Both the position numbers and the translations under genes were made by a program. Below the pieces are notes generated by a model that saw only the letters and a program-made list of their open reading frames with translations, was not told where the DNA came from and searched no databases. Below, piece by piece: positions 1 through 8,388 of a stretch of 40,669 nt of DNA. Source of the stretch: Seramator thermalis (lineage in GTDB: Bacteria; Bacteroidota; Bacteroidia; Bacteroidales; Dysgonomonadaceae); NCBI RefSeq assembly GCF_004138125.1, contig NZ_RXHS01000021.1, forward strand, positions 1-40,669, in the 5' to 3' direction. Within the stretch, counting starts at the first letter, position 1, and each line of letters begins with the position of its first letter.

Positions 1-148
1 TTTACAGTGTTTGGAATTACTATAAAGATACTGATAATCAGCTACTTAACCTTATTTTTTATGTTAAACTTTGTTATATAAAACATTGAATATTAATTAG
101 TTAATTGAATATTTACCGAACTATTGATACATGCTTATCATTTTTTAT

Positions 149-167
149 GAACGGATGCTATCCGTTC
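149..167. repeat. Short perfect inverted repeat (hairpin)
   Basis: An 8-bp perfect inverted repeat (149-156 and 160-167) with a 3-nt loop lies just left of the IS21-like repeats. It is not followed by a T-run on either strand, so it is only a possible transcription end signal. It may belong to the end of the mobile element that extends beyond the left edge of the window. Confidence 0.5.
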
Positions 168-171
168 TTGT

Positions 172-222
172 TGGTAGGTGGTATACTTTTCGATTGAAAT
201 GTGGGGTACTTTTTGATTAATA
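172..222. mobile_element. Possible IS21-family terminal repeats (right end of an element lying to the left)
   Basis: Two imperfect direct copies of a motif reading roughly GG(T)GGTATACTTTTCGATT and GTGGGGTACTTTTTGATT sit about 25 bp apart (about 176-195 and 200-218). Spaced multiple copies of such a motif are typical of the transposase-binding ends of IS21-type elements; that comparison is from family knowledge, not from a search. No transposase gene is present in the 1-170 stretch, so only the tip of the element would be in the window. The group II intron coding similarity begins immediately to the right, which makes an insertion or deletion junction near 223-231 likely. Confidence 0.35.
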
Positions 223-231
223 TATACAGTA

Positions 232-759
232 AGCAACTTTATCGAAAGCAAACTGAAGCTAATCGTCAACAAAGAGAAAAGTCAGGTTTGCGAAGTGAAT
301 CAAACCAACTTCTTAGGCTACACCATACAAAAAGATGGGAACCTAAGCATAGCAAAGAAGAGTATCGAGCGCTTTAAAGAAAAGGTACGCAGTATAACCA
401 AGCGAAACAGAGGAGTGAAATTCGAGCAAGTAATTGTCGAACTAATACCCGTTATGCATGGTTGGCTGAACTACTTTCGGCATGCACGGTGTAAAAGTCT
501 GTTGAAAACACTTGATTCCTGGATTCGGAGGAAACTGCGATGTTACAGGTTAAAGCAATGTAAACGGACGATAACACTACAACAGTTTCTCAAAAGCAGA
601 GGAGTTGAAACATGGCAAAGTTGGATTTTGGCACTTTCGGGCAAGGGACATTGGCGCAAATCGGGTTGCCCGCAAATGCACCAAGCCCTAAGCAAGAAAT
701 GGTTTGACGAGATAGGCTTGTACAATCTCACATTAAATTATGAGAAGTTAAACAATTAA
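232..759 (+). pseudogene. ltrA: Group II intron reverse transcriptase/maturase, C-terminal fragment
   Basis: This is the C-terminal part of a group II intron-encoded protein. In-frame similarity starts near 232 (FIESKLKLIVNKEKS, then FLGYTI), upstream of the first usable start (GTG at 295); an in-frame TGA at 214 closes the frame. The visible part holds the end of the RT thumb and the maturase domain X, with the characteristic HGWLNYFRHA block followed by the WIRRKLRCYRLKQ region. The RT palm, including the YADD active site, is absent, so about two thirds of the usual 400-600 residues are missing and the protein cannot reverse transcribe. Intron RNA domains V and VI follow directly at 763-832, confirming the assignment. 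The fragment could in principle still be translated from 295 as a 154-residue protein, but I see no reason to think it functions. Confidence 0.85.
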
Positions 760-762
760 AAG

Positions 763-832
763 AAACCGCCGTGTGCGAGAGCATGCACGGTGGTGTGAGA
801 GGGCGGGGGAGTAATCCCCCTACCTACTCGAT
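763..832 (+). ncRNA. Group II intron 3' end: domains V and VI
   Basis: Domain V folds exactly as the family requires: a 9-bp lower stem (765-773 with 786-794, one G-U), a two-nucleotide bulge (784-785), a 3-bp upper stem (774-776 with 781-783) and a GAGA tetraloop (777-780). Domain VI follows as a G5/C5 stem (805-809 with 816-820) with an AGG/CCT extension; A822 or A826 is the candidate branch adenosine. The intron probably ends at AT, 831-832. Domains I-IV have been lost with the 5' part of the intron, so this copy cannot splice by itself. Confidence 0.85.
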
Positions 833-932
833 TTAATTCTTACCCTACTCTCTTATTCGGCAGAAATCAATTCTTCAATCGCCGGCAAAAGAATCTCGAA
901 AAAAAATGTCATAATATTGTCACATAAATTCG

Positions 933-940
933 TAATTTTG
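933..940 (+). promoter_or_regulatory. Candidate -7 element for cysS
   Basis: TAATTTTG matches the Bacteroidota TAnnTTTG -7 consensus and lies 32 bp before the cysS start codon. A TTG occurs at 917-919, but the 13-bp spacing is shorter than the usual 19-20, so the -33 part is not convincing. Confidence 0.4.
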
Positions 941-972
941 CGGTTCACAACCAATAATTCGATTTTCTCGTC

Positions 973-2454
973 ATGGATAGCCAAACAAAGCAACCACTTG
1001 TCGTTTACAATACGCTAACGCGAAAAAAAGAACTTTTCGAACCCATTCATCCGCCTCTTGTCGGGATGTATGTCTGCGGCCCAACCGTTTACAGCGATAT
1101 TCATTTGGGCAATTGCCGCACCTTCATTTCGTTCGATACTATTTACCGATATCTGCTCCATATCGGCTACAAGGTGCGCTATGTGCGCAACATCACCGAT
1201 GCCGGCCATCTGGAAGGCGATCGCGACGAAGGCGATGACAAGTTTGCAAAAAAAGCCAAACTTGAACAGCTGGAGCCGATGGAAATCGTTCAAAAATATA
1301 CCATCGGTTTTCATCATGTCCTCGAAGCTTTCAACACGTTGCCGCCGAGTATCGAGCCTACTGCCACCGGACACATCATCGAACAGATCGAAATGATTCG
1401 GGAAATTCTGAAAAGTGGCTATGCCTACGAAGTGAACGGATCGGTATATTTCGATGTCGAGAAATACAGCCAAAAATACGATTACGGTATTCTCACCAAT
1501 CGCAAACTCGAAGATCTGCTCGAAGGCACACGCGAGTTGGGCGGACAGGACGAAAAACGAGGCCGACTCGACTTTGCCCTTTGGATAAAAGCAAAACCCG
1601 AAACGCTGATGAAATGGCCTTCTCCTTGGGGTTGGGGATTTCCCGGATGGCATATCGAGTGTTCGGCGATGAGCACCAAATATCTGGGACAGACTTTCGA
1701 TATTCATGGAGGCGGAATGGATCTGCAGGCCACCCACCATACCAACGAAATTGCGCAATCGGAAGCTTGCAATCATGTACAACCCGTCAAATACTGGATG
1801 CACACCAATATGCTGACGGTGAACGGCGCTCGCATGTCAAAAACGGCCGGCAACGGATTCCTCCCGCAGGAATTGTTCACCGGCAATCACCCGCTGCTCG
1901 AACGCGGCTATTCGCCCATGACTGTTCGGTTTTTCATGGCTCAATCGCACTATCGCAGCACACTCGACTTCAGCAACGAGGCATTGCAGGCCGCCGAAAA
2001 GGGATATAAACGACTGATGGAAGGTCTTTCGAACCTGCAGCGCATTCAGCCTTCGAGTTCATCGTCCGTTAACGTGGCGGCTCTTCGGGAAAACTGCTAT
2101 GCAGCCATGAACGACGATTTCAACACGCCAGTGCTCATTTCGCATCTGTTCGAAGGGGCACGCATTATCAATGCTACGATCGACGGCAAGGAGAGATTGT
2201 CGGCTGCCGATCTCGAACTGCTGCAACATGTGATGAAAACATTTGTTTTCGATGTTTTGGGGCTTCTCGACGAAACAAAAGCCGATGCGAAGAGTCACGT
2301 AGTGGACGGATTGATGAAACTCATCCTCGAAATCAGAAGCGAAGCTCGTGCTAAAAAAGACTGGGCTACATCCGACAAGATTCGCGACAATCTGAAAGCC
2401 ATCGGCATCGAAATAAAAGACGGGAAAGACGGCACCGACTGGAAATTCATCTGA
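973..2454 (+). CDS. cysS: Cysteine--tRNA ligase
   Basis: Class I aminoacyl-tRNA synthetase that charges tRNA-Cys with cysteine in the cytoplasm. The 493 residues fit the family. The HIGH signature appears as HLGN (residues 44-47) and the KMSKS loop as RMSKT (287-291). The zinc site that selects cysteine is complete: Cys35, Cys230, His255 and Glu259, with the spacing of the last three as in the E. coli enzyme. The catalytic Rossmann domain covers about 20-330, followed by the DALR-type helical anticodon region. The ATG at 973 is the natural start because the conserved VYNTLTRKKE block begins at residue 11. A TAATTTTG -7 element lies upstream. The downstream yaaA begins 27 bp after the stop, so the two may be co-transcribed. 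Nothing in the sequence suggests a defect. Confidence 0.97.
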   Translation: MDSQTKQPLVVYNTLTRKKELFEPIHPPLVGMYVCGPTVYSDIHLGNCRTFISFDTIYRYLLHIGYKVRYVRNITDAGHLEGDRDEGDDKFAKKAKLEQLEPMEIVQKYTIGFHHVLEAFNTLPPSIEPTATGHIIEQIEMIREILKSGYAYEVNGSVYFDVEKYSQKYDYGILTNRKLEDLLEGTRELGGQDEKRGRLDFALWIKAKPETLMKWPSPWGWGFPGWHIECSAMSTKYLGQTFDIHGGGMDLQATHHTNEIAQSEACNHVQPVKYWMHTNMLTVNGARMSKTAGNGFLPQELFTGNHPLLERGYSPMTVRFFMAQSHYRSTLDFSNEALQAAEKGYKRLMEGLSNLQRIQPSSSSSVNVAALRENCYAAMNDDFNTPVLISHLFEGARIINATIDGKERLSAADLELLQHVMKTFVFDVLGLLDETKADAKSHVVDGLMKLILEIRSEARAKKDWATSDKIRDNLKAIGIEIKDGKDGTDWKFI

Positions 2455-2481
2455 TTCAATAATCCTTAAGCAGACTCACAG

Positions 2482-3243
2482 ATGCAGATCGTCATTTCGC
2501 CTGCCAAACTAATGAATTTTGAAGGGAATATTCCCTCTATGGGAACTTCATATCCACTTTTTCCCGAAAAAACGGCCACACTGGTAGAAATCTGTCGCCA
2601 ACTATCGGAACGTGAAATTATTGCGAAAATGAAAGTAAACACAACCATTGCTCACCATGTGTACGAATATTTTCAAACCTTCGATTTCGAGAGTACGCCC
2701 CGACGAGCGGCCGCCCTTGCCTACAACGGCATTGCTTATAAGGGATTGAATGCGGTTGATTTTTCGAAAGAGGATTACGATTTTGCGCAGCAACACCTCA
2801 ACATTCTTTCGGCACTTTATGGTATGCTGCGTCCATTCGACGAAATCAAGCCCTACCGCCTCGAAATGCACCGAAAAATCGTGCCCGCCGGCTGCAAAAG
2901 TCTCTACGACTATTGGGAAGATTCGCTCAACGATTACCTGAGCCGCAAACTCGATAAAGACGATAAAATCGTCATCGACGTTTCGTCGTCCGAGTACGGG
3001 AAGATTCTTAATCCGAAAATACTGCCACGGAGAACACGCATCATTTCCATGAATTTTCTTCAGCATCAGGGCAACAATTTCAAACAGATTGTGGTACATA
3101 CGAAAAAGGCGCGAGGAATGCTTTCGCGTTTTATTATCAAAAATAAAATTTATCGACTCGAAGATGTGAAAGCGTTCGACAGTGAAGGGTACTTTTTTTA
3201 TCAAAAACTCTCATCTTCAAATGAATGGTTTTTTGTACGTTAA
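2482..3243 (+). CDS. yaaA: YaaA family peroxide-stress protein (DUF328/UPF0246)
   Basis: Cytoplasmic protein of the YaaA family. In E. coli YaaA lowers free iron and protects DNA and protein from hydrogen peroxide damage; the molecular mechanism is not settled, although the fold binds DNA in structural studies. The 253-residue protein is full length and starts with the family's signature MQIVISPAKLM. Further conserved blocks are YNGIAYKGLNA (about residues 80-90), LYGMLRPFDEIKPYRLEM (about 112-130) and the C-terminal KARGMLSRFII. The start at 2482 puts that N-terminal block at residue 1, so it is secure. It lies 27 bp after cysS and 15 bp before the NSS transporter, all on the plus strand, consistent with one transcription unit. 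Confidence 0.93.
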   Translation: MQIVISPAKLMNFEGNIPSMGTSYPLFPEKTATLVEICRQLSEREIIAKMKVNTTIAHHVYEYFQTFDFESTPRRAAALAYNGIAYKGLNAVDFSKEDYDFAQQHLNILSALYGMLRPFDEIKPYRLEMHRKIVPAGCKSLYDYWEDSLNDYLSRKLDKDDKIVIDVSSSEYGKILNPKILPRRTRIISMNFLQHQGNNFKQIVVHTKKARGMLSRFIIKNKIYRLEDVKAFDSEGYFFYQKLSSSNEWFFVR

Positions 3244-3258
3244 AATAAACGACCGAAC

Positions 3259-4596
3259 ATGAAAGAAACGAACAGAGCCACTTTTACTTCGAAAATCGGA
3301 ATGATTGCAGCAGCTGCTGGATCAGCAGTTGGGTTGGGAAATATTTGGCGCTTCCCGAGTATGACAGCAGATGGTGGCGGAGCAGTGTTTATTTTGGTTT
3401 ATATTGGATGCGTGCTTTTCTTCGGCATCCCGGTGATGGTTGCCGAATTCATCATCGGACGATCTTCCAAAGCAAACACTACCGGCGCTTTTCACATTTT
3501 AGCCCCGAACACGTCATGGAAGTGGGTGGGCCGACTTGGAGTATTAACGGGGTTTGTGATTATGGGTTTTTATATGGTTGTGTGCGGTTGGACGCTCGAA
3601 TATATCTGGCAGTCGGTTAGTGGAAAACTGGCAACAGTTACAGACTTCTCGGCAAATTTTGCAGCGCTGCAGCAGGATCATCTCAAGCAGACGCTTTTGA
3701 TGACGGGATTTGCTGCGTTGACCCTTTTGTTTACACTTTCGGGAGTGAGAAAAGGAGTTGAAAAATCATCAAAAATATTTATGCCGACACTCTTTCTACT
3801 GCTTATTTTGCTCGGTATCCGTTCTGTTACGTTGCCCGGTGCGATCAATGGTCTTGAATTTTTGTTCAAGCCCAATATGGAGCATGTAAAATCGACCGTT
3901 TTTCTGGATGCAATGGGACAGGCATTTTTCTCCCTTTCGCTCGGGATGGGTTGCATGATTACATACGGATCATATTTTTCCGATAGTTCTAATTTGACGA
4001 AAACGGCCATCCAGGTTTCGGTTCTTGATATGTTTGTAGCTATTCTCGCGGGAATCGTCATTTTTCCTTCGGCTTTTGCGTTAACGTCCAATCCGGATAC
4101 TATTCTTGACGATTTGATAAATGGTGGACCGGGATTATTATTCATTACTCTGCCTCAACTCTTTAATGAGATTCCCCTTTCGATGCTTTGGTCTTCCTTA
4201 TTTTTCATTCTGCTTGCCATCGCAGCTATCACTTCCACCATTTCGCTGCTTGAAGTTGTCACGATTTACATCCAAGAAGAATATAAACGTACGAGACACG
4301 AATCAGCTGTTCTCGTCGCCATCGGGGTTCTCGTTTTAGGCACTGTTTCATCGTTCTCTCCAAAGTTTTTTGGTTTGCTCGATTCTGTTTCTGCGGAGTG
4401 GATGCTTCCCATCGGAGGATTCTTCATATCACTTTTTGTAGGCTGGTATCTTGACGAAAAATTGGTTTACGCCCAATTAACAAACGAAGGAAAAGAAAAA
4501 TTCGGAATCAAATTTTTAAAGGGTTATCGTTTCATTCTGAAATATTTGGCCCCACTTGCCATACTTGCTATTTTTGTGTATGGACTGATCGGATGA
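3259..4596 (+). CDS. Sodium-dependent transporter, neurotransmitter:sodium symporter (NSS/SNF) family
   Basis: Inner-membrane sodium-coupled symporter of the LeuT/MhsT fold, probably carrying an amino acid; the substrate cannot be read from the sequence. The protein has 445 residues and about eleven to twelve hydrophobic segments. TM1 carries the family signature with the unwound sodium and substrate site (AAAAGSAVGLGNIWRFP, about residues 16-32). TM6 includes the FFSLSLGMG stretch (about 222-230) that contributes to the second half of the binding site. The C-terminus is short, as usual in bacterial members, with no cytosolic extension. It follows yaaA by 15 bp. Bacterial homologues include tryptophan and leucine transporters (TnaT, LeuT), but linkage to the trp operon in this window is too distant to support tryptophan as substrate. 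Confidence 0.92.
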   Translation: MKETNRATFTSKIGMIAAAAGSAVGLGNIWRFPSMTADGGGAVFILVYIGCVLFFGIPVMVAEFIIGRSSKANTTGAFHILAPNTSWKWVGRLGVLTGFVIMGFYMVVCGWTLEYIWQSVSGKLATVTDFSANFAALQQDHLKQTLLMTGFAALTLLFTLSGVRKGVEKSSKIFMPTLFLLLILLGIRSVTLPGAINGLEFLFKPNMEHVKSTVFLDAMGQAFFSLSLGMGCMITYGSYFSDSSNLTKTAIQVSVLDMFVAILAGIVIFPSAFALTSNPDTILDDLINGGPGLLFITLPQLFNEIPLSMLWSSLFFILLAIAAITSTISLLEVVTIYIQEEYKRTRHESAVLVAIGVLVLGTVSSFSPKFFGLLDSVSAEWMLPIGGFFISLFVGWYLDEKLVYAQLTNEGKEKFGIKFLKGYRFILKYLAPLAILAIFVYGLIG

Positions 4597-4687
4597 ATAA
4601 GAACAAACAGATGTATTGCAAAATAATAAAGATCAGGGTAGAAAAAAGGTGAAGACAAATGAAAGTTGATAAAAGGAGAAAATCTGC

Positions 4688-4718
4688 TTGCCGTTGAGAA
4701 TGAAAAATAGTACTTTTG
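4688..4718 (+). promoter_or_regulatory. Promoter of aroA (TTG-N20-TACTTTTG)
   Basis: TTG at 4688-4690 and TACTTTTG at 4711-4718 are separated by 20 bp, a good match to the Bacteroidota -33/-7 promoter. Transcription would start near 4722, leaving a leader of about 20 nt before the aroA ATG at 4743. This implies that aroA begins its own transcription unit. Confidence 0.6.
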
Positions 4719-4742
4719 TTGAAAATAGGTTGATAACGACAA

Positions 4743-5975
4743 ATGCAGTTTAAGGTTACACCTCCCGAAAAAATAGAAACGTCCATTGAGTTGCCGTCTT
4801 CAAAGAGTGTCAGCAACCGATTGTTAATTCTTAACGCTCTAAGTTGCAGTGAACACCCAATCGAAAATCTTTCTAAATGTGAGGATACTCAGGTCATCAT
4901 TGATGCTTTCAATTCGGACTCAAACGTTTTTGATGTGAAAGGAGCGGGCACGGCTATGCGCTTTCTAACGGCTTTTCTTGCCACGACGGAAGGAGAATGG
5001 ATTATCAAGGGAAATGCTCGTATGCACGAACGCCCCATCTATCCGCTGGTGGAAACATTGGGAGTACTGGGCTCCGAAATAGAATATCTGGAGAAAAAAG
5101 GATATCCGCCCCTAAAAATAAGAGGGAAACGACTCGAAGGAGGCGAAGTATATCTCTCAGGTAACATGAGTTCTCAATTCACCTCTGCGCTTTTGATGAT
5201 AGCTCCGACAATGAACAATGGGCTAACCATTCATCTCGAAAACGAGATCGTTTCTAAGCCCTACGTTCAGCTTACTCTTGGATTGATGGAGGCCTATGGT
5301 ATAAAATCCAAATGGGAAGGCAATAACATCACGATCAAACATCAGCAATACGTTCCAACATCAATTCGAGTTGAAAGTGACTGGTCGGCCGCCTCATACT
5401 GGTATTCGATCGTTGCCCTGATGCCCGATGCCCGAATCACGTTGCTCGGATTAGAGAAAAACAGTTTGCAGGGAGATTCGAACCTTCACAATCTTTTTGC
5501 GGACTTGGGCGTTTATACCGAATTTGTGCCTGAAGGCGTAATTCTAAAAAAGAAAAAAATCTCGACAAAAAAATTTTTTCATGATTTCTCAAATGAACCC
5601 GATATAGCGCAAACATTTGCAGTAACTTGTTGTTTACTGAACGTTCCTTTTTTATTTTCGGGAGTTCAAACGCTCAAAATTAAGGAAACCGACAGAATTG
5701 AAGCGTTAAAAAAAGAACTTTTGAAACTCGGTTTTGTTATAAAAGAATCCGAAAATCGACTGATGGAATGGGACGGCGAACGATGCTCTCCGGCCAACGA
5801 ACCGGTAATAGAAACTTACAACGATCACAGAATGGCAATGTCATTTGCACCGGCATGCATTCCTCTGGGGTCTATTACGATTAACGAACCGGAGGTCGTA
5901 TCCAAATCCTATCCCAACTTTTGGGAAGATTTAAAATCGGCAGGATTTAAAATTAGGGAGATAGAAAATAAATGA
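4743..5975 (+). CDS. aroA: 3-phosphoshikimate 1-carboxyvinyltransferase (EPSP synthase)
   Basis: Sixth step of the shikimate pathway: joins shikimate-3-phosphate and phosphoenolpyruvate to give EPSP, on the way to chorismate. The 410 residues are slightly short of the usual 420-430. Family motifs are present in order: LPSSKSVSNR near the N-terminus (Lys21 is the expected PEP-binding lysine), GAGTAMRF (the PEP loop), SSQFTSALLM, the shikimate-phosphate site ESDWSAASYW, KETDRIEALK and YNDHRMAM near the C-terminus, and the final SKSYPNFWEDL. The usual GSKS is SSKS here, a common variant in Bacteroidota as far as I know. The gene overlaps the next by ATGA, so the two are probably translationally coupled. 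The chorismate produced feeds the trp operon further on in this window. Confidence 0.95.
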   Translation: MQFKVTPPEKIETSIELPSSKSVSNRLLILNALSCSEHPIENLSKCEDTQVIIDAFNSDSNVFDVKGAGTAMRFLTAFLATTEGEWIIKGNARMHERPIYPLVETLGVLGSEIEYLEKKGYPPLKIRGKRLEGGEVYLSGNMSSQFTSALLMIAPTMNNGLTIHLENEIVSKPYVQLTLGLMEAYGIKSKWEGNNITIKHQQYVPTSIRVESDWSAASYWYSIVALMPDARITLLGLEKNSLQGDSNLHNLFADLGVYTEFVPEGVILKKKKISTKKFFHDFSNEPDIAQTFAVTCCLLNVPFLFSGVQTLKIKETDRIEALKKELLKLGFVIKESENRLMEWDGERCSPANEPVIETYNDHRMAMSFAPACIPLGSITINEPEVVSKSYPNFWEDLKSAGFKIREIENK

Positions 5976-6394
5976 ACAGTCTGTTTTTATTTTTGGGAAT
6001 CATGGCTTTTTTTGTAGTAGCGCTCACATTTTGGAACGCTCTGCAGAGAAGAAAAGGCAACACGAAAGAAAAAAAATCGACTCCTCCACTCGTTGACGGT
6101 GGCTGTTGCGGAATGCACGAAGTGTGTGAACGCGACAGTTTGATTGCGGCTTTTACGAAAGAACCGGAATATTTTGACGATGAAGAACTCGACAATTTTG
6201 CAGGAAAAGATTCATCGGACTACACAGAAGACGAGGTTGACGAATTCCGAGAAATATTCTATACGCTTCTCGATGAAGATAAACCGCGATGGGTTCGGAG
6301 CTTACAGGTTCGCGGCATTCAAGTTCCCGACCAGCTGAAAGACGAAATTCTCATGGTCGTAAATGACATGAGAATGCAAAAGATGCACGCATAA
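5972..6394 (+). CDS. Small single-span membrane protein with CCGxHxxC motif, unknown function
   Basis: A 140-residue protein that I cannot assign to a pathway. An N-terminal hydrophobic segment (about residues 3-21) should anchor it in the inner membrane, followed by a basic stretch (RRKGNTKEKK) that would stay cytoplasmic. Then comes DGGCCGMHEVCERDS (about 42-57), with three cysteines and a histidine that could bind a metal or iron-sulfur centre. The remainder is very acidic (EPEYFDDEELDNFAGKD and following) and ends in a basic amphipathic helix. The start codon overlaps the aroA stop (ATGA), so translation is probably coupled to aroA. Similar small proteins next to aroA are, to my recollection, conserved in Bacteroidales without a known role. 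Confidence 0.8.
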   Translation: MNSLFLFLGIMAFFVVALTFWNALQRRKGNTKEKKSTPPLVDGGCCGMHEVCERDSLIAAFTKEPEYFDDEELDNFAGKDSSDYTEDEVDEFREIFYTLLDEDKPRWVRSLQVRGIQVPDQLKDEILMVVNDMRMQKMHA

Positions 6395-6405
6395 TTTTTT
6401 ATTGA

Positions 6406-7227
6406 ATGGACATTATCGAACTTTTCGATTATGCCTTTTTTCGCAATGCGATTTGGGGTAGCTTATTCGCAAGCATTGCAACAGGAATCGTCGGCGTGTA
6501 CGTGGTTTCGCGACGACTCGTTTTTATTAGCGGCGGCATTACGCACGCCTCGTTTGGGGGATTGGGCATAGGATTCTTCTTCGGAATCAATCCGCTGACC
6601 TCTGCTATGATTTTTTCGGCTTTATCGGCTTTCGGCATAAAATGGATGTCCGATAAGCAAGGCGTGCGGGAGGATTCGGCGATTGCTGTCTTTTGGTCAC
6701 TGGGAATGGCGGTGGGCATCATTCTCACTTTTCTCACACCGGGATATGCACCTAATCTTTCGGAATATTTGTTCGGAAACATTCTGACGATTACCCGAAC
6801 CGATATTTTTGTCCTCATCGTGCTTGCCCTAATTCTTACACTTTTCTTCATCATTTTCTTTCGTGCCATCGTTTCGGTATCTTTCGATACGGAGTTTGCA
6901 AAAACGCGCCACGTCCCAACAAAGTTTATCGAATACACCATGATGCTGTTCATTGCCGTCACGATTGTGCTCAGCATCCGTTTGGTAGGCATCGTTCTGC
7001 TCATGTCGCTCATCACCGTCCCGCAAATGACCGCCAATCTTTTCACCGTGAATTATTCCAAAATGATCATTCTCTCATCCATTATCAGTTTTGTGGGATG
7101 TGTAGCAGGATTGTTTCTTTCGTATTTTCTGAATGTGCCTTCCGGTGCTTTTATCATTTTTGTGTTGATTCTTTTGTTTTTTCTGGGAAAGGTCGCAAAG
7201 GCTTTTATCGGAAAGTCGTCAAATTGA
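6406..7227 (+). CDS. Metal ABC transporter permease (ABC-3 family, ZnuB/TroC-like)
   Basis: Membrane permease of a zinc/manganese/iron ABC importer. The 273-residue protein has about eight to nine hydrophobic segments and opens with the family's FFRNAIWGSLFASIATGIVGVYVV region. The block FISGGITHASFGGLGIGFF (about residues 40-58) is the most conserved part of ABC-3 permeases. RLVGIVLLMSLITVPQ (about 190-205) is the second diagnostic segment. The ATPase and the binding protein that complete such a system are not adjacent, so they must be encoded elsewhere if the system works. It follows the CCGxHxxC protein by 11 bp. Which metal is carried cannot be read from the sequence. Confidence 0.9.
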   Translation: MDIIELFDYAFFRNAIWGSLFASIATGIVGVYVVSRRLVFISGGITHASFGGLGIGFFFGINPLTSAMIFSALSAFGIKWMSDKQGVREDSAIAVFWSLGMAVGIILTFLTPGYAPNLSEYLFGNILTITRTDIFVLIVLALILTLFFIIFFRAIVSVSFDTEFAKTRHVPTKFIEYTMMLFIAVTIVLSIRLVGIVLLMSLITVPQMTANLFTVNYSKMIILSSIISFVGCVAGLFLSYFLNVPSGAFIIFVLILLFFLGKVAKAFIGKSSN

Positions 7228-7229
7228 TT

Positions 7230-7325
7230 GTGAATAAATCTATTCGAATCATTCTTTTATTTATCTTTTTCTTATTTTCGCTTTTTGTAAGGATTCTCGA
7301 ATTCAGGCCACAAATTTATATATAA
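7230..7325 (+). pseudogene. Possible 5' stub of a gene cut by the IS982 insertion
   Basis: From GTG 7230 a 31-residue frame reads MNKSIRIILLFIFFLFSLFV and then ILEFRPQIYI before a stop at the IS left end. Basic residues followed by a long hydrophobic run look like a signal peptide or first membrane helix, such as begins an exported protein. It starts 3 bp after the permease stop. No continuing frame was found on the right side of the IS, so the rest of the gene, if it existed, is gone. Low confidence. Confidence 0.3.
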
Positions 7326-8388
7326 TGCGAATCAGTATTTAAAAAATCAGATAAATGAAAGCGATGGCAATTTTGCCCATCGTATGAACAAGTAACCCTT
7401 TAGTAGATCTTACTTTTTGTGCTCTTTGAATAGTTGTTTTTTCGTTCAGCCGGTTGAAGAATGACTCTATGGGTTGCCTGATTTTGGAAACAGCCGTAGA
7501 GAACAAGTCGTTATAAGCTTTTGGCGCTGCCTTTCCTGTTCGGCTTGTCCCTTAATTGCCTTGACAGGAGTATACATTTCAATATTCCGGTTTTGTTTTT
7601 TATCATCGTTGAAGTATTCAAAATCAGAGTATATCTTGTCTCCAAAAATTACGGTATCGGAGATATAATCACCCCGGGCCTGTTTAAAAACCGTCAGATC
7701 ATTATCTTCGGCAGAAGTGACCATCAAGGATTTCGGAAAGGGGATTGTTCCCTCCCTGCGCAGGGTCAGCGCATGAAGTTTCAACCCGTAACAATACATA
7801 TTCTTTGTTGAGCAATATCCCCTGGCGGTTATTTCCCGGGCCACTTTTCCTTGCCTGTTCCTACCCGCACAAGTTATTATGGGAAGGGAATCGACAAGGG
7901 ATATGCCCTTGTTGCAATCAGCCGGAATGAATGAAGATATCAATCTTGTGGATAATACCCGAAAGGCTTCATTAAGACGGTTTAATCTGAGATTAAAGGT
8001 CTGGTATGAAGGTAATTTGGGAAACCATGAGGAAAGATATTCTGATGCAAAATTGTATATATCCCTGATTCGGAAATACTTTTGACAGTGTCCTGCAAAC
8101 AGGTAAATTGTCATTATTTCCCGATCTGTGAAAGCGGGATTGGAATTATTGCTGTATCTTTGGCAATAATATTTCAATTCCCGGTCGTATAAATCACATA
8201 TATACATATAAATCTGTATCAGTTTAAACTCTTTCTCGCTGGGAATCATACTTGAAAAATAATGGGTTTTTATTCTTATAAGTTAATGATTATAAGCTTA
8301 TTGAGCAAATATTCGGCGCATTTATTTTATTGATTTTAAATACTTTAACTATATAAACTCGCAATCAGTTTCAACTACTGATTCGCAT
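7325..8388 (-). mobile_element. IS982-family insertion sequence, about 1.06 kb
   Basis: The element is bounded by inverted repeats: ATGCGAATCAGTA at 7325-7337 and its reverse complement at 8376-8388, with weaker matching further inward. The length of about 1.06 kb fits the IS982 family. It carries one transposase gene on the minus strand whose frame is interrupted. I could not find an exact target duplication in the flanks (left ...TTTATATATA, right GAATAATGCA...), so the insertion is either old or has undergone rearrangement. Confidence 0.8.
7339..8249 (-). pseudogene. IS982-family transposase, frame interrupted (needs a -1 shift)
   Basis: DDE transposase. The first frame runs from the ATG at 8249 to a stop at 7467 (260 residues) and carries the first two catalytic acids in VDSLPI and FGDKIYSD. 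The remainder continues in the -1 frame as AYNDLFSTAVSKIRQPIESF and onward to a TAA at 7341-7339; this second part holds the expected catalytic Glu in QPIESFFNRLNEK and the family's C-terminal HTMGKIAIAF block. The shift occurs at CAA-AAG (complement of about 7518-7525), where one missing A in a run of four would explain it. The first product alone lacks the third acid. Either the gene is dead, the base is a sequencing error, or A-AAG slippage yields the full protein. Confidence 0.8.

Noticed and set aside
853-912. Minus-strand peptide MTFFFEILLPAIEELISAE before cysS
   Set aside because: It looks protein-like and could be the tail of a lost gene cut by the intron region, but at 19 codons with no upstream frame of similar quality and lying across the cysS promoter it cannot be supported.
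3259-4596. NSS transporter as a dedicated tryptophan importer linked to the trp genes
   Set aside because: Some family members carry tryptophan, but the gene is more than 25 kb from the trp operon and has no shared control signal, so the substrate is left open.
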